A stretch of 64,000 nucleotides of DNA from Hedera helix (GCA_947179155.2 OX359281.1:39407967-39471966); one strand, 5' to 3'. Positions 11,128 through 23,800 are shown, counted from the stretch's first letter. Translations and numbers: made by a program. Notes: generated from the sequence alone by a model not told the origin.

Positions 11128-11943
11128 ATCTCGACTTCGTCTTCACGTTTATGGTGGTGTTAATGATTGACGCCGTCATAACCACCATTAATCCGTTTTA
11201 CACCACTGCTGATAAGCTCATGGTGACGTCAATTGAGTCTTTCCGTTCATGGTGGCATCAATAGAGTTTTCATGCTCATGGTGGTGTCAATGGAGTTTTT
11301 ACGTTAATGGTTGGATTTCTCGATTTCTTCAAATAACCAAACACTAATATGGAGGTAACCAAATAATAGCATGTCGATTCTTTGCTGCATTTAATCTAAG
11401 TAACTAAATACTAGTATGGAGGTAACCAAATATTATTATGGAAGTAACCAAACACTATTATCGCGATTTTTTGCTGCAATAAATCTATATAACCAAATAC
11501 TAGTATGGAGGTAACTAAACGCTAGTATAGAGAGGTAACTAATTCTTGAATGTGTAGTAACTAATTTTTTTGTACAATAAATCTAGGTAACTAAACACTA
11601 GTATGTATGGAGGTAATCAATTCCTGAATGTATATTAACTAATTTTTTCGTGCAGTAACTATAAGTAACCAAACACTAGTAAGGTGGTAATCAAACACTA
11701 GTATGTAGGTAACTAATTCCTAAATTTACTTATCTTCGGTATGTACCTATATTTGTTGTTTATTGACGCTTATTATAACTTAAGTTATGTAACGATCATG
11801 GTCTTCTTTTTTCTCTCAGGGTAGTGATCAACTATAACTTCTCATTAAATTTTGGCGGTGGTGTCGAAGGGATGAGCCAGGGTTATGACGGCGCCAATCA
11901 TTGAAGCCACCATGAACGTGAAGACGAACTCGACTGAATTTTA
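11128..11943. mobile_element. Foldback element with internal direct repeats
   Basis: The arms at about 11128-11190 and 11879-11943 are inverted copies (CGTCTTCACGTT, ATGGTGG, CAATGATTG, GCCGTCATAACC). The left arm is followed by three tandem copies of a CATGGTGG...TCAATNGAGTTTT unit (11200-11310). The interior (about 11330-11730) is an array of AACCAAACACTAGTATGGAGGT variants. The pairing may extend outward into CT-rich and AT-rich sequence (about 10900-12140), but that is less clear. No transposase is seen. The class is uncertain, possibly Mutator-like or a satellite-bearing foldback. Confidence 0.55.
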
Positions 11944-12140
11944 GAGAAGATGACTGTAATTATACTTAATGACTTTAGTATACTAGTGGAGTTAAAGTAA
12001 GAGAGAGATGAAGAAATTGAACTGAATTGAAGTAATTTAATATACTTTTCCTTTTTTTAAGAAATTTGTGAAATTTAATTTAATTTTTCTTAATTTAAGA
12101 GATTTATAAAACTGAAATGATTTAATGTAAGTATTACATT

Positions 12141-12663
12141 ATGCACTTTTTATAATTATTTTATAAATAAAATAATTATATATATATATATATTTTAATT
12201 ATTGTATATTACCGTAAAAAATCCTATTATTTATCCAAGAAACTTGGTTAAAATCAGCCCATGGACCCAAGCCCCAGCCCCATACTTCGGGCTAGGAGTT
12301 TACCTAGCTTATGTTATTAGTACGGTCGTAGGAGGGGGTTAGTTGGCTAATGTGCAGGCCGGCCGGCTAGTCTATTAGGAAGCCTGCCTAATAGGAGACC
12401 GACTGATAGAGCTAGCAGTAGACTAGTAGGATTAGGTATAAACTAATCGTACCAATAATAATGTGTGGCTGGCTGTAATCACATCAACTAAATATTCGCT
12501 GCTACTACTACTACTGTGTTAGTAATCTAGTGGTTAGCCGGCTTTAGCCTCTCCTCTCTATCTTTATTCTCCATTGCTTTTAAAATTAAAAACACATTTG
12601 CAAAATGTTAAAAATATATTTGTAAAATGATTGATGATTCTTAAAAATAAAATAATTATTTAA

Positions 12664-12697
<34 letters not shown>

Positions 12698-13246
12698 GAC
12701 AAGGTACGAAGTAGTGATAGTAAAATAATGAAATGCTAAGAACTCCATGTTATTATATAGTCTTAGTATATGAATTTATCTCTGATTTTAAAAAGAACAA
12801 ATGATAATAATATATATGTTAAGCAAAAAAAATAAATTGAGACGGATAATTTTATATCAAGTCTATATTATTTTATTGTGATAGTAATTAACAAGTGAAT
12901 ACTTTACAAAAATTATTTTGTAAAAGTTAAAAGAAAACAAGAAACGAAGAGGTTACTGAAATTAAACTTAAAATTGATCAAAACTTATTAATTAAAAAAT
13001 ATACTTTTAAAAATATATTTAATTTTATAATAGAGCGAGAAATAAATTAGTGTTATGTCCTTTACAAAATTAGAGTTGTATTCATTAAATTAGAAATATT
13101 AAAGTTATATTTTATTTTTCATGTTATTTTTGTGTAACAGATATAATATTATAAAAATTGGTAGCTGCTAGATTCGATTGAGATGCGGCGCAGGTTAAAC
13201 TGCTTCAGCTCCTCTTCTTCATTAAATTTACATTACACTCCTAAGA
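12141..13246. other. Gene-free spacer
   Basis: AT-rich sequence with a TTA microsatellite (about 12662-12697) and a short GC-rich patch (12250-12300). No gene or large repeat is seen. Confidence 0.5.
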
Positions 13247-13254
13247 GTTGAAGG

Positions 13255-14020
13255 TAGACATGCACAAAAAGCCCGCGGCCTGAGGCCTGACCTTGATCTG
13301 GCCGGCCTGGTCAAAGCCTGGCCTGGTCAAAGGCCTGGTCCGGCCTGGCTTGGCCTGCAGGCTTTAAACAGGCCACGATTTTAGAGCAAAAACCCGGCCT
13401 GGCCTGGCCTGGAGAAAAGCCTGGCCCGGCCTGGCCTGGCCTGGTCAAAAGCCTGGCCTGGCCTGGCTAAAGTCTACCTCGATTTTTGGTAAAGTGACAA
13501 GAATACTGAACTGAGATACACTAAATACTAAATTGTATTTCTATTTCTCCTATCATATTATATTATAATATGATTATTAGTCTATGAGTGAATATTTAAT
13601 TCAAATTGGGGTGATGGTGATTTGCAGACAACCCTATATTATATAATTATATAGTCATTATCACTGTGGGTCATTTCTAATTTTTATGCAACAGTACTAA
13701 AAATTATGAAAAATGGTGATTTTGATGGATTTTTCAATATTTGGTCTTCTTGATTTGTAATTTTGTACACGTTCGTACAAAAAAATATGCAACCGACGAT
13801 TTCGCGGCTCCCTCATTCTCTCTTTCTTCTCTGTCTCTCTCTCGGTCTAGGCCTGGCCCGGCCTGGCCCGCAGGCCTCAACAGGCCCTATTTTTTTTGGA
13901 GAAACCCGGCCCGGCCTGGCCTGCAGGCCTAAAAGTCAAGGCCTGGCCTGGCCTGGTCAACGGAAAAAGCCTGCCAGGCCTAGGCCAGGCCGGCCTGGCC
14001 TGGCCTGTTGTGCATGTCTA
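13255..14020. mobile_element. Non-autonomous hAT-type element with GGCCTG arrays
   Basis: The termini are perfect 13-base inverted repeats, TAGACATGCACAA at 13255 and TTGTGCATGTCTA ending at 14020. An exact 8-bp target duplication GTTGAAGG lies at 13247-13254 and 14021-14028. Eight-base duplications and this kind of terminus are hAT hallmarks. Both flanks of the 766-bp element carry arrays of GGCCTG with small variations (GGCCCG, GGCCGG, GTCAAAGCCTG), separated by an AT-rich centre. ORFs in the array are low-complexity artefacts. No transposase is present, so mobilisation would need one supplied elsewhere. Confidence 0.9.
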
Positions 14021-14028
14021 GTTGAAGG

Positions 14029-15590
14029 CAACCACCCCAATTTTATTATACGTAATTATTTATATAATAATTTTTATTTATAAAAAAATAAATTTTATAA
14101 AATAATTATAATATAAAACTTATTATTTTATAAAAAAATATTATATAAATAATCCCGTATAGCAAAATTCATAAATATCCCACCAGCCACGGCCACATAT
14201 TTGTTTATTCTGGCATATTTTGATGCTCGCATTTATTAGCTAAGATTTTGTTGTTCAAAGGACCTGTGTACTTTCTCATTTACCACATTCTAGTCTAGGG
14301 GAAGAAAGGGGAGAGACATCATAATTGCAATTATATAAATAAGTTTGAAACTTAAATTGGAGCCAGATTTCATATCGTATTTTTAATTACCTCATTACTT
14401 AGATTTAATCTCATATTAATATTTTTTTTTTATTAATTTGGCGCGCACACACAAAAATGATTTTAATTACTTAGATTTTATCTCATATTTAAAAAAAATC
14501 ACGATAGACTTAAAGTTGTTAATATTTACTTGAGAGTTATTTATGTTTTTCAAAATAGTTAGCATTGAGCTCCCTCCCTATTACGGTACAACTAGAGGAA
14601 TAAACGGGTAAAATTAACGTATATTATTTTATTGTTCAATTGAGCACTAATCTATGTGGTTGGGAAAATACACGATCTTAAGCTTGAAGTGAACTTGAGT
14701 TAGTTAGGGGTGTAGTTGGGCCGGCGAAAGGGCTAGAAGCAGGCAGGCTCTATATAGGTGGCTGGTTCAGGGGAAGCCTCCACTATATGACTCCCATCGC
14801 TGTATCCTTTCACAAGTAGACTACTGCATGCTACAACAATTAATCATCAGTGATTCACACCACCAGCTAACGCAAAGGCATAAATAGTCTTAATTTGTAA
14901 TTACTTTTATTTTTTTTAAAATTAAAAATATATTTTAAAATAAATTTTTTATATGTACTTTTGTTATTAATTAGGAATTTAATAGTCGTGTGATAGTGAT
15001 ATAATATTAAAAATAATAGTAAGAAAATAACCACGTCCTTTTTTTTTAAAGTTAACATTCACACTACATATTAAACTGTGACCATATTACTTTGGTTAAT
15101 TAATTTGGCATTCAATCAATGTGGCTTTATTTGGAGGTCAATTATAAAATCACAAATATTGTATCTAAACAACACTTGAGCTATATATACGATTTCATTT
15201 TTTGCATGAAAGCATCAAAGTACAGCAGCACGGGAATTTGTATGACAATCAGTTTTAAAGGGTATTCGATAGTTAATTTTAGACTGCTAGATTCTCTCTT
15301 CATCCTAAAACATGCAAGAATTTCGTTTATTTTATTGATTCTCATTTAAGCTTGCCACACATGCAGACACTTAAACACAAGCTCTTTACAATATTTTTTT
15401 TCACTCTTGATTGAATATATGAGAGAATTTGGAGAGACTTTATGCCAAAATTTGTCCAAAGGAAATTTTAATATGTCAAACTAAAAAGAAAAAAAATTCA
15501 AATGTATTAGATTGGAGATATTCAATCAATACCGTAGACTAAGAAATTACACGTAAGAGAATCGAGGAAGATCCAAAAGAAGATGCAAAT
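14029..15590. other. Gene-free spacer
   Basis: AT-rich sequence with no recognisable coding region. It runs up to the start of the tandem segmental duplication. Confidence 0.5.
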
Positions 15591-15626
15591 TAACAAAAGA
15601 CATATATATTTTCTTAAAAGCTTGGA

Positions 15627-15668
<42 letters not shown>

Positions 15669-16090
15669 GATAATTGATAACAAAATATAATTATAGAAGA
15701 ACTAATACATGATATGTGTAGTGATGCAAGCCCAGCACAAACAACATTAAGTAATTCCATACCCTTCAGTTTCACCCCCAAAACTAAACTAGCCAGCCAG
15801 CCCGCCAGCTAGCTACCTCGTATGCAACTGTTACAAATATCCCAGGTTGTCACATTAATGTAAAGCGTAAACTAAACACTCAAATTAACTTAATTACAAC
15901 ATAGAATAAGGTTAAATTCGGACCGCTACCCTCAATTCCCCGCAATACAATAAAATATCGCTCTACCAATTCTGCATGTCCATAGCCCCTCGCTCCCGAT
16001 TCTTCAAGTTTAAGCTAAAGTAGCTAGAAATTCCGGTGAGCGATAGATATATTGCAATGCTTTGACATTAGTGGTTTGTTTGTTTCGCAC

Positions 16091-16189
16091 TTACATAATT
16101 TCCGTCTTCCTCCGCACCTTCCGCCACCGCCACTTTCCTCTATAGCCACCGCTTGAGGCGGCTGATATATGGTGGTAACCACCGGTCAT
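16091..16189 (-). CDS. Candidate 32-residue peptide ORF, copy 1
   Basis: The ORF begins MTGGYHHISAASSGGY and continues into a strongly basic Trp/Arg/Lys segment (WRWRKVRRK). I do not recognise the family. A TATA box lies about 190 bases upstream on the same strand. The neighbouring duplicate keeps the frame open: a 3-base in-frame deletion, one silent and two replacement changes. A strong splice donor GTAAGTG overlaps the stop in both copies. An alternative reading is a first exon ending there and joining GCAG or GTAG near 15985, which would give a slightly longer basic peptide of about 44 residues. A non-coding RNA is equally possible. No signal peptide is evident. Confidence 0.35.
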   Translation of the reverse strand: MTGGYHHISAASSGGYRGKWRWRKVRRKTEIM

Positions 16190-16374
16190 AGTATCCGTTA
16201 GAAGAGTGGGAAAATTAGGAATGAACGCCTTAGGCTCAAAATTAATGTGAAAAGAGAAATGAGAAGGCCAAACAAAGGTCGCTAGCTAGCTACTAAGAAA
16301 GAGAGAAAAATTATTGAAGAAAGTGAATGCAGGTGTGAGAGGAGGGAGGGGTACATGATGAGGCTTATGAGTCG

Positions 16375-16384
16375 TATATAAAGG
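16375..16384 (-). promoter_or_regulatory. TATA box, copy 1 of the duplicated unit
   Basis: The minus strand reads CCTTTATATACGAC. It is conserved in copy 2 at 18866-18875 together with the GCTTCAAACTCG context upstream. It suggests a minus-strand transcript covering the small ORF. Confidence 0.5.
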
Positions 16385-16818
16385 CGAGTTTGAAGCTCTT
16401 TTTTTTTATTACTATTATTAATTATTTTCTTTATTTATTGTGAAACTTAGTTTGAGTCTAAATTAATCTTCCGTCTGATCCTTGTTTCATATGTTGTTCA
16501 TATTATGCATTGCTGCTATATATAATTTAATATTTAATAAATAAATATTACTTGAGACTATCTAAATGCACCTATATATGAGACGAAATAGAAATATACC
16601 AAGATATCTCACTTAATTTGTGAGTGCAATTTATTTATGACTAATAGATACTAGAATCATTGGTATGAAAATAAAACCTTAATAGTAGTTAACCCTAACC
16701 GTAGTAGAGTTGAAAATGTTATGGGTCCAAGAAAGGGCGGTGAAGGGAGGGCATGTTTGTCGAAATGTAAAAGAACTCCACTAACTCGTTTTCCAAGGCT
16801 CTTGGAGTTTTCATATTA

Positions 16819-17088
16819 CTCCCTCCGTTCGTTTTTAAATATTTTTTAAAAAATATATTTTTCTCTTAATATTTATTTTTTTAAAATTTTAAATAAATAT
16901 TAATGGTTTAATTTTTAGTATTATTTTAAGTATTAAATTTAATTTTAATTTTTTCACTATTTTATATTTAATAAATAACACTTTTTTATTTTAATATAAA
17001 AATAATATTGACAATTAATATTATATAATTATTTTTTTTAACATTTATACATAATTTTAAAATTATATATATTAAGAAACGGATAGAG
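16819..17088. mobile_element. Stowaway-like MITE in copy 1
   Basis: The ends read CTCCCTCCGTTCGTTTTTAA and the inverted counterpart AAGAAACGGATAGAG, flanked by TA on both sides. The interior is AT-rich and non-coding. TA target sites and CTCCCTCCGT termini are typical of Tc1/mariner-type Stowaway MITEs in plants. The same element lies in copy 2, so it inserted before the segmental duplication. Confidence 0.75.
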
Positions 17089-18604
17089 TATTACTTACCA
17101 GAACTACTCCTAGTAATTGGTCTAGTGGAGTAGTAGTAGTAATAGTTTTATTCCCATGGACGAGAAGACAAGTGGCACTTGATTGATGGAGCTTTGTTTT
17201 TATACACATTTGAATGTGAACGTGGTGGCATTTCCATGTGTCTATAAATTTGATTAAAATAAATATAAATATACTATAATTAAATATTATATTTATTTTT
17301 ATTATTAAAAAATAAATCATAGTATTAAAATTTATATTATATTATATTTTTTTAATAAATATAATATTTAATTAGTGCGTCTGTAGACGTGTCCATTTGA
17401 TTATATTATTTGATTTGATTTTTTCTCTCTCCCGATTCTTGAAAGAGGGCTACAGATATTGTGGGGGTGTTTGCTTGTTTCTAAATCCATCACACTTGGT
17501 TCAAGACAAATGTCTTCACTCACTTTTTAGTTTTATTAATTACCTTATTATTGAATGGTTGCCTAAATTTGCACTAGTTCTATTAGTGTTAAACTCTCCA
17601 CTCATTACGTTTCTTATGCTGCCATAAGTAAGGGAGCAGCTGAAGGCACACAACTCAAATCATTATGCTCATTACAAAATTTTCATTTCCTTTTCATTTT
17701 CCATTTCTTCATTCCCTTATCGGGTCTTCTGAACAGGACAATTTAATACTACAATTGATTAGGCTAGCTCGTGTCTTTTGTAATTATATTCTAATCAAGT
17801 AGTCTCTTAAGTTATCAGGCATGCTTAATTAAAATGAGATTCAATAAAAGGTATGCTTATAATGGTTGTTTAACTTTAACCAATTCATCCAAAAATATTA
17901 ACAATATACGGCCGAAAATATTTAAACACAAATTCTTGTACACTCAGAACTCTAGTATATGTTATGTAATTAATCAACACATCTAAAAGATTAAACGATT
18001 AAAAAAAGATACTAACAATGTATAACATACTAATTAATTGAATTCTTTAAGAGATGAGATTGGAAAATAAAGAATTAATACTACTCCACACATGAAATAA
18101 GCTTACAAAGAGTCAATAATACAAACTACGTTTATAACAAAAGACATATTTTCTTAAAAGCTTGGAGTATATATATATATTTGATAATAAAATATAATTA
18201 TAGAAGAACGAATACATTATATGTGTAAGTGATGCATGCCCAGCAGCTATATACCAGCACAAACAACATTAAGTAATTCCATACCCTTCAGTTTCACCCC
18301 CAAAACTAAACTAGCCAGCCTGCCAGCTAGCTACCTCGTATGCAACTCTTACAAATATCCCAGGTTGTCACATTAATGTAAAGCGTAAACTAAACACTCA
18401 AATTAACTTAATTACTACATATAATAAGGTTAAATTCGGACCGCTACCCTCAATTCCCCGCAATACAATAAAATGTCGCTCTACCAATTCTACATGTCCA
18501 TAGCCCCTCCTGATCGTTCAAGTTTAAGCTAAAGTAGATAGAAATTCCGGTGAGCGATAGATATATTGCAATGCTTTGACATTATTGGTTTGTTTGTTTC
18601 GCAC

Positions 18605-18700
18605 TTACGTAATTTCCGTCTTCCTCCGCACCTTCCGCCACCGCCACTTTCCTGTATAGCCACCGCTTGAGGCTGCTGATATGTGGTAACCACCGGTCAT
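18605..18700 (-). CDS. Candidate 31-residue peptide ORF, copy 2
   Basis: Partner of the ORF at 16091-16189. It begins MTGGYHISAASSGGY and has the same basic WRWRKVRRK segment. Compared with copy 1 it lacks one His codon and carries one silent change, Arg to Thr at the GGY-R-GK position, and Met to Thr at the end. Sequence just upstream contains frame-breaking indels between the copies, while the ORF itself does not. The overlapping GTAAGTG donor is also kept. Function is unknown, and it may be non-coding. Confidence 0.35.
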   Translation of the reverse strand: MTGGYHISAASSGGYTGKWRWRKVRRKTEIT

Positions 18701-19303
18701 AGTATCCGTTAGAAGAGTGGGAAAATAAGGAAGGAACGCGTAAAGCTCAAAATTAATGTGAAATGAGAAGGCCAAACAAAGGTCGCTACCTAGCTACTAA
18801 GAAAGAGAGAAATGATGAAGAAAGTAAATGCAGGTGTGAGAGGATAGAGGGGACATGATGGGTCGTATATAAAGGCGAGTTTGAAGCTCTTTTTTTTTTT
18901 TTTTATTAATTATTTTCTTTATTTATTGTGAAACTTAATTTGAGTCTAAATTAATCTTCTGTCTTATCCTTGTTTCATATGTTGTTCATATTATGCATTG
19001 CTGCTATATATATTTAATATTTAATAAATAAACATTATTTGAGACTATCTAAATTCACCTATATATGAGACGAAATAGAAATATACCAATATATCTCACT
19101 TAATTTGTGAGTGCAATTTATTTATGACTAATAGATACTAGAATCATTGGTATGAAAATAAAACCTTAATAGTAGTTTACCCTAACCGTAGTAGAGTTGA
19201 AAATGTTATGGGTCCAAGAAAGGGAGGTGAAGGAAGGGCATGTTTGTGGGAAATGTAAAAGAACTCCACTAACTCGTTTTCCAAGGCTCTTGGAGTTTTC
19301 ATA

Positions 19304-20027
19304 CTAATCTCTCCGTTTATTTTTAAATATCGTTTTCAAAAAATATTCTTATTCCTTAATATTTATTGTTTGTTATTTGAAAATTTTAAATAATATTTAT
19401 AAATTTGGATAGAACCGATAGTTTGATCGAAATTGGTTGGCATGCCTGTCCAATTTATACTAAAAAAATAATTTTTATCAAGTTGGTCAAAATTCGGTTG
19501 ACCACCGGTCCAATCAATGGTTCTACAGATAAAATCGGTTAGTTGAACAGGTTGATCCGATTTTACAATTTTTTTTGTTCAAAAATATTTTTATTTTTAA
19601 AATTAGATATTTTTATTAATATTATAACATTATTTCACTATATTTTAGTATATAAAAAATTAGATATTTTAAAATTTTATTAATTATTAATAATATATAT
19701 TTTTTTATGTATTCAGGACGTTACCGGTTCAATAACGGTTCGACCACTAGTTGGACCTGTCGAATCAGTGACTCGTTTATTTGGTACCCTTTTCGATTTA
19801 ATAATCGGTCCGAGTTTATAAATATTGATTTTAAGTAAGTATTAATTATTTAATTTTTAATATTATCTCAAATATTAAATATAATTTTAATTATTTTATT
19901 ATTTTTTATCTAATAAATAACTCTCTTATTTTAATATAAAAACAATATAAATAATTAATATTATATAATTATTTTTTTAATATTCATACATAATTTTAAA
20001 ACGATATATATTAATAAACGGAGAGAG
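19304..20027. mobile_element. Stowaway-like MITE in copy 2, interrupted
   Basis: Same MITE as 16819-17088, with ends CTCTCCGTTTATTTTTAA and TAATAAACGGAGAGAG. It is split by the 410-bp insertion at 19405-19814. Confidence 0.7.
19405..19814. mobile_element. 410-bp insertion with 9-bp target duplication
   Basis: Present only in copy 2, inside the MITE. It is flanked by the exact direct repeat TTTATAAAT (19396-19404 and 19815-19823). Its ends are loosely inverted (GGATAGAACCGAT..GATCGAAA against CGGACCGATT..AATCGAAA). A 9-bp duplication suggests a Mutator-type non-autonomous element, but the termini are too diverged for a firm class. Confidence 0.65.
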
Positions 20028-21821
20028 TACTCGTTATCAGAACTACTACTAGTAATTAGTCTATTGGACTAAGTAGTAATAGTTTTATTCCCATGGACGA
20101 GAAGAAAAGTGGCACTTGATTGATGGGACTTTGGTTGTATACACATTTGTACGTGAACGTGGTGGCATTTCACTGTGTCCTATATATTTGATTATTTGAT
20201 TTTTTCTCTCTCCCGATTCTTGAAAGGGCTATAAATATTGGATTCCTTTTTTTTTACAAGTGGCGATCGATAGCCTTATTTTATCTTAATTTTTGGCATT
20301 AATGAAATCGAGTGTAAAATTAATAGTGTTGATTAATAAAATATTTTCTTTTACATTATCAAAAACGATTGAACATCACTTCGATCGTCATTCTAATTTG
20401 TCCCAATTTTTTTTTAGATATTGTGATTTGTGGGGGTGTTTGTTTGTTTCTAAATCCATCACACTCAGTTCAAGACAAATGTCTTCATGACCCACTTTTT
20501 AGTTTTATTAATTACCTTATTATTGAATGGTTACATAAATTTGCACTAGTTCTATTATTGTGTTAAATTCTCCACTCATTACGTTTCTTATGCTGCCATA
20601 ATTAAGGGAGCAGCTTAAGGCACACAACTCAAATCATTATGCTCATTACAAAATTTTCATTTCATTTTCATTTTCCATTTATTCATGCCCCCCTCCCCTC
20701 CCCCACTTATTGGGTCTTCTGAACAGGACAATTTAATACTACAATTGATTAGGCTAGCTCGTCTCTTTTGAAATTATATTTTAATTAAGTAGTCTCTTGG
20801 GTTATCAGGTATGCTTAATTAAAATGAGATTCAATAAAAGGTATGCTTATAATGGTTGGTTAAATTTGTCTCTAACTTTAACCAATTCATCTAAAAATAT
20901 TCGGTCGGAAATATTTAAACACAAATTCTTGTATACACTCAGAATTTTAATACTATGTTACATAATTAACCAACACATCTAAAAAATTAAACGATTAAAA
21001 AAAGATACTAACAATGTATAACATACTAATTAATTGAATTCTTTAAGAGATGAGATTGGAAAATGAAGAATTAATACTACTCCACACATGAAATAAGCTT
21101 ACGAAAGAGTCAATAATACAAACGACGTTTAGAACAACTCAATGCTATTGGATTATGGTTAATGGACATATATGCATGAATACACGTGAATTGTAGAATT
21201 TCAAAAATTACGTTCAAAAAGAGGTGCCAGATCTGGTTTGAAGAAGATGATAGACCAACGTGACCGTTATGGAAACTCACCGTCATACACGTAACGTGCA
21301 TTCACTGTAGTTTTTCATCGGGTGAGTTGGTTAGTAATTTTCAAGAACTATGTTTTTCAGATTATTTTTTTTGTCGCTGCTAAGTTTTGAAATTGAATGC
21401 TAGCGCTGTTAATTAGCCGTCACACTAAAATTACCAATTATTCCAACCTGGACACTTGGTACTACAAAAAGGTAGCATGAATTTGGCAAGTTTAATAAGT
21501 AAATAAATATATGGCATGTGGATTTTTCTTTCTTTTATTATAGATTTACCATCAGAAATTTAATGCATAATCTCAACATTCAAGACATATTTCTGAATAG
21601 TCTCATGTTTCAAGTTATGAATATGGCTCAGTAAAAAACACAAATGTAAAGATTATTAAACTAAAATTAAGACGCTATATAATTCACCAACGTCGATGTC
21701 TTTACACTACTACGCATGCATAAAGTGGTCGAGTACATTCTCAGTTCATTTTAGCTTGTCATACTGAAACTACTATTCTGCTACACCACATTTGATGTGT
21801 TTGACAAGTCTAACAGAGGTA

Positions 21822-21822
21822 A

Positions 21823-21904
<82 letters not shown>
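21822..21904. repeat. TA dinucleotide array
   Basis: Nearly pure TA run of about 80 bases. Confidence 0.9.
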
Positions 21905-21905
<1 letters not shown>

Positions 21906-22618
21906 CTGTTCAGTGTATACTTCGTCAAATGGAGTGGGGTATATATATAGTGTTGCTTTGAATATATAAGAAAGAAATAATTGCACTTTTAAGGGTGTAG
22001 CTAGCTCTTTTTTTAGGATAAGACGAGATGTTGATTAAACATGAAATAAAAAACCCTTTTTACGGTTTGGTGGAGAGAATTGAAGAAGTAGTTTATAGTG
22101 CCTGCTTACACAAAAGAAAAATAGGCTGTAAATCACTTTTATCGGTAATGGATTTTGTACATCACATGAAAAAAGCATAGTTAGAAAAAGCTGAAGCCTG
22201 TAAGTCAGCGATTAAAGATTCTCCCATCCATGCACTTTTACTGATCATTGAAAAACAAAAAATAAAAACTCAACGGTTTTTTTTTTAATTAAGAGTTGGG
22301 TACGTGAATGATCATAATGTTATTTGATTAGATTTTTTTGTCATTAAAGAGAGTTCTGTCTAAGTCATTTCATTGGATTTTTTGTCATTTTGGCAGCAGT
22401 TGCTTAATTGACAGCTAATAGCAGCACCACTTAATCTTTATAATATATATTCATTTATAATTATAACTCGTCTTACTGGAAACAAAAGCTCACAACTGTT
22501 TAGCAAATCAAAGGAAAAGAGTGGAGCACTATTTTACATCGCTTATGGTTGTCCTATTATATATTCTTCGCGTATTGATAAACATGCTTAAGTTGACTTA
22601 TTGGTTAGATGGGACCTA

Positions 22619-22621
<3 letters not shown>

Positions 22622-22706
<85 letters not shown>
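22622..22706. repeat. TA dinucleotide array
   Basis: Pure TA/AT run of about 80 bases. The Tyr-Ile-rich ORF through it is an artefact. Confidence 0.9.
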
Positions 22707-22707
<1 letters not shown>

Positions 22708-23800
22708 AGCATGACGCACAAATTGCATAGCAATGATGTAATTATATGTCCGATATTGTAAAACTGTAGCATTGAAGGAAAGACTGCATGCATGTGTACG
22801 TAGGAGGGACTGAAAAACTAGTTTGGAATTTCTTTTAATTTTCTTTCAAATTATAATTTCTTTTCATTAATTTACAACATGATCATAACTTCATAAGATA
22901 TTAAGATGTATTTTATGCACTGATGTGAACTTATTTTAACAAAGTTTAACTTAATTGGTACCACATGTCATAATGTGCCATTACATATCAAAAATAAGAA
23001 ATGAGATCTTTTTGGGTGGTCGGTGAGGATTTGAGCAGTAACTATAACTACAGTATTACAGGTTTACTCCCGTCTCCAAGTTCACGCGTATGTATTACAG
23101 GTTTACTTATTACGTATTATCATTTTTTAAAATAAAAATATAATTATGATAGATGTGCATTTATAGAATATAAGTAAAAATTAAAAATAATTTTATATTA
23201 ATTTATTTTATGTTATTATATTAATTACAATCCGTCGTATATTTATAACACGTATGTATATTATTTTCTTAAAAACTCCGCGTGAGCACGTTAACTAAAA
23301 AAGAGGGCTACGGAATAGAAACACGAAGGGGAAGGAATCAATGATTAGATACTTGACGGCATAATCTACGCCTTATTATGTCTCGTGACTCTCGTCTCTT
23401 TGGGGAAATCCTCTTAAGTAGTCTAATGTCTACTCACTGTCTGGTGATTAGTCGACACATAGCGGCGCGAGAACCTCGAGACCTGTTCTTCACCACCTAC
23501 AAACGTTAACCCATACTGGCTAAAATTAAATTTGTGAAATATTAGGGGTCTAAATAATTCTCAAATAATGTAGAATACATTTATGTCCACACGTTGTTTC
23601 ACATATAAACACATATACAAAGTTCAAATAATAATAAAGAAAATAAGTGTTGTGTAGAGTGATGCAGAAATACTTTATAATATAACAAATAGTATAATTT
23701 ATAATATTTATTATTATATTTATTAAAATTATTAGAATTATTATCAATTTTTTACTTAAAAATATCTTAAGTTAATTTTAAAAAATAAAAAGTAATCTTA

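Larger units (their letters stand above)
15591..18133. repeat. Tandem segmental duplication, copy 1 (2.54 kb)
   Basis: This block is repeated next door at 18134-21131. Both copies start TAACAAAAGACATAT and end GAGTCAATAATACAAAC..ACGTTTA. They match along nearly the whole length, with scattered substitutions and indels. The copy contains a candidate small gene on the minus strand (16091-16189), a Stowaway-like MITE (16819-17088) and no large ORF. The duplication predates the extra insertions found only in copy 2. Confidence 0.9.
18134..21131. repeat. Tandem segmental duplication, copy 2 (3.0 kb)
   Basis: Second copy of the 15591-18133 block. The extra length comes from a 410-bp insertion (19405-19814) and a segment of about 180 bp near 20241-20417 that copy 1 lacks. 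Copy 1 in turn has small AT-rich extras near 17230-17420. Microsatellites, MITE and small ORF are all in the same order, so this is a head-to-tail duplication rather than two independent insertions. Confidence 0.9.

Noticed and set aside
13741..14083. Overlapping Pro/Gly/Arg-rich ORFs
   Set aside because: They arise from the GGCCTG array of the hAT-type element in two frames.
17397..17627. 76-codon ORF whose counterpart appears in the second duplicate (20369-20566)
   Set aside because: The similarity (GGVCLFLNPSH, FINYLIIEWL) follows from the segmental duplication. Starts and ends differ, and there is no promoter or domain.
22521..22730. Tyr-Ile repeat ORF
   Set aside because: It runs through a pure TA dinucleotide array.
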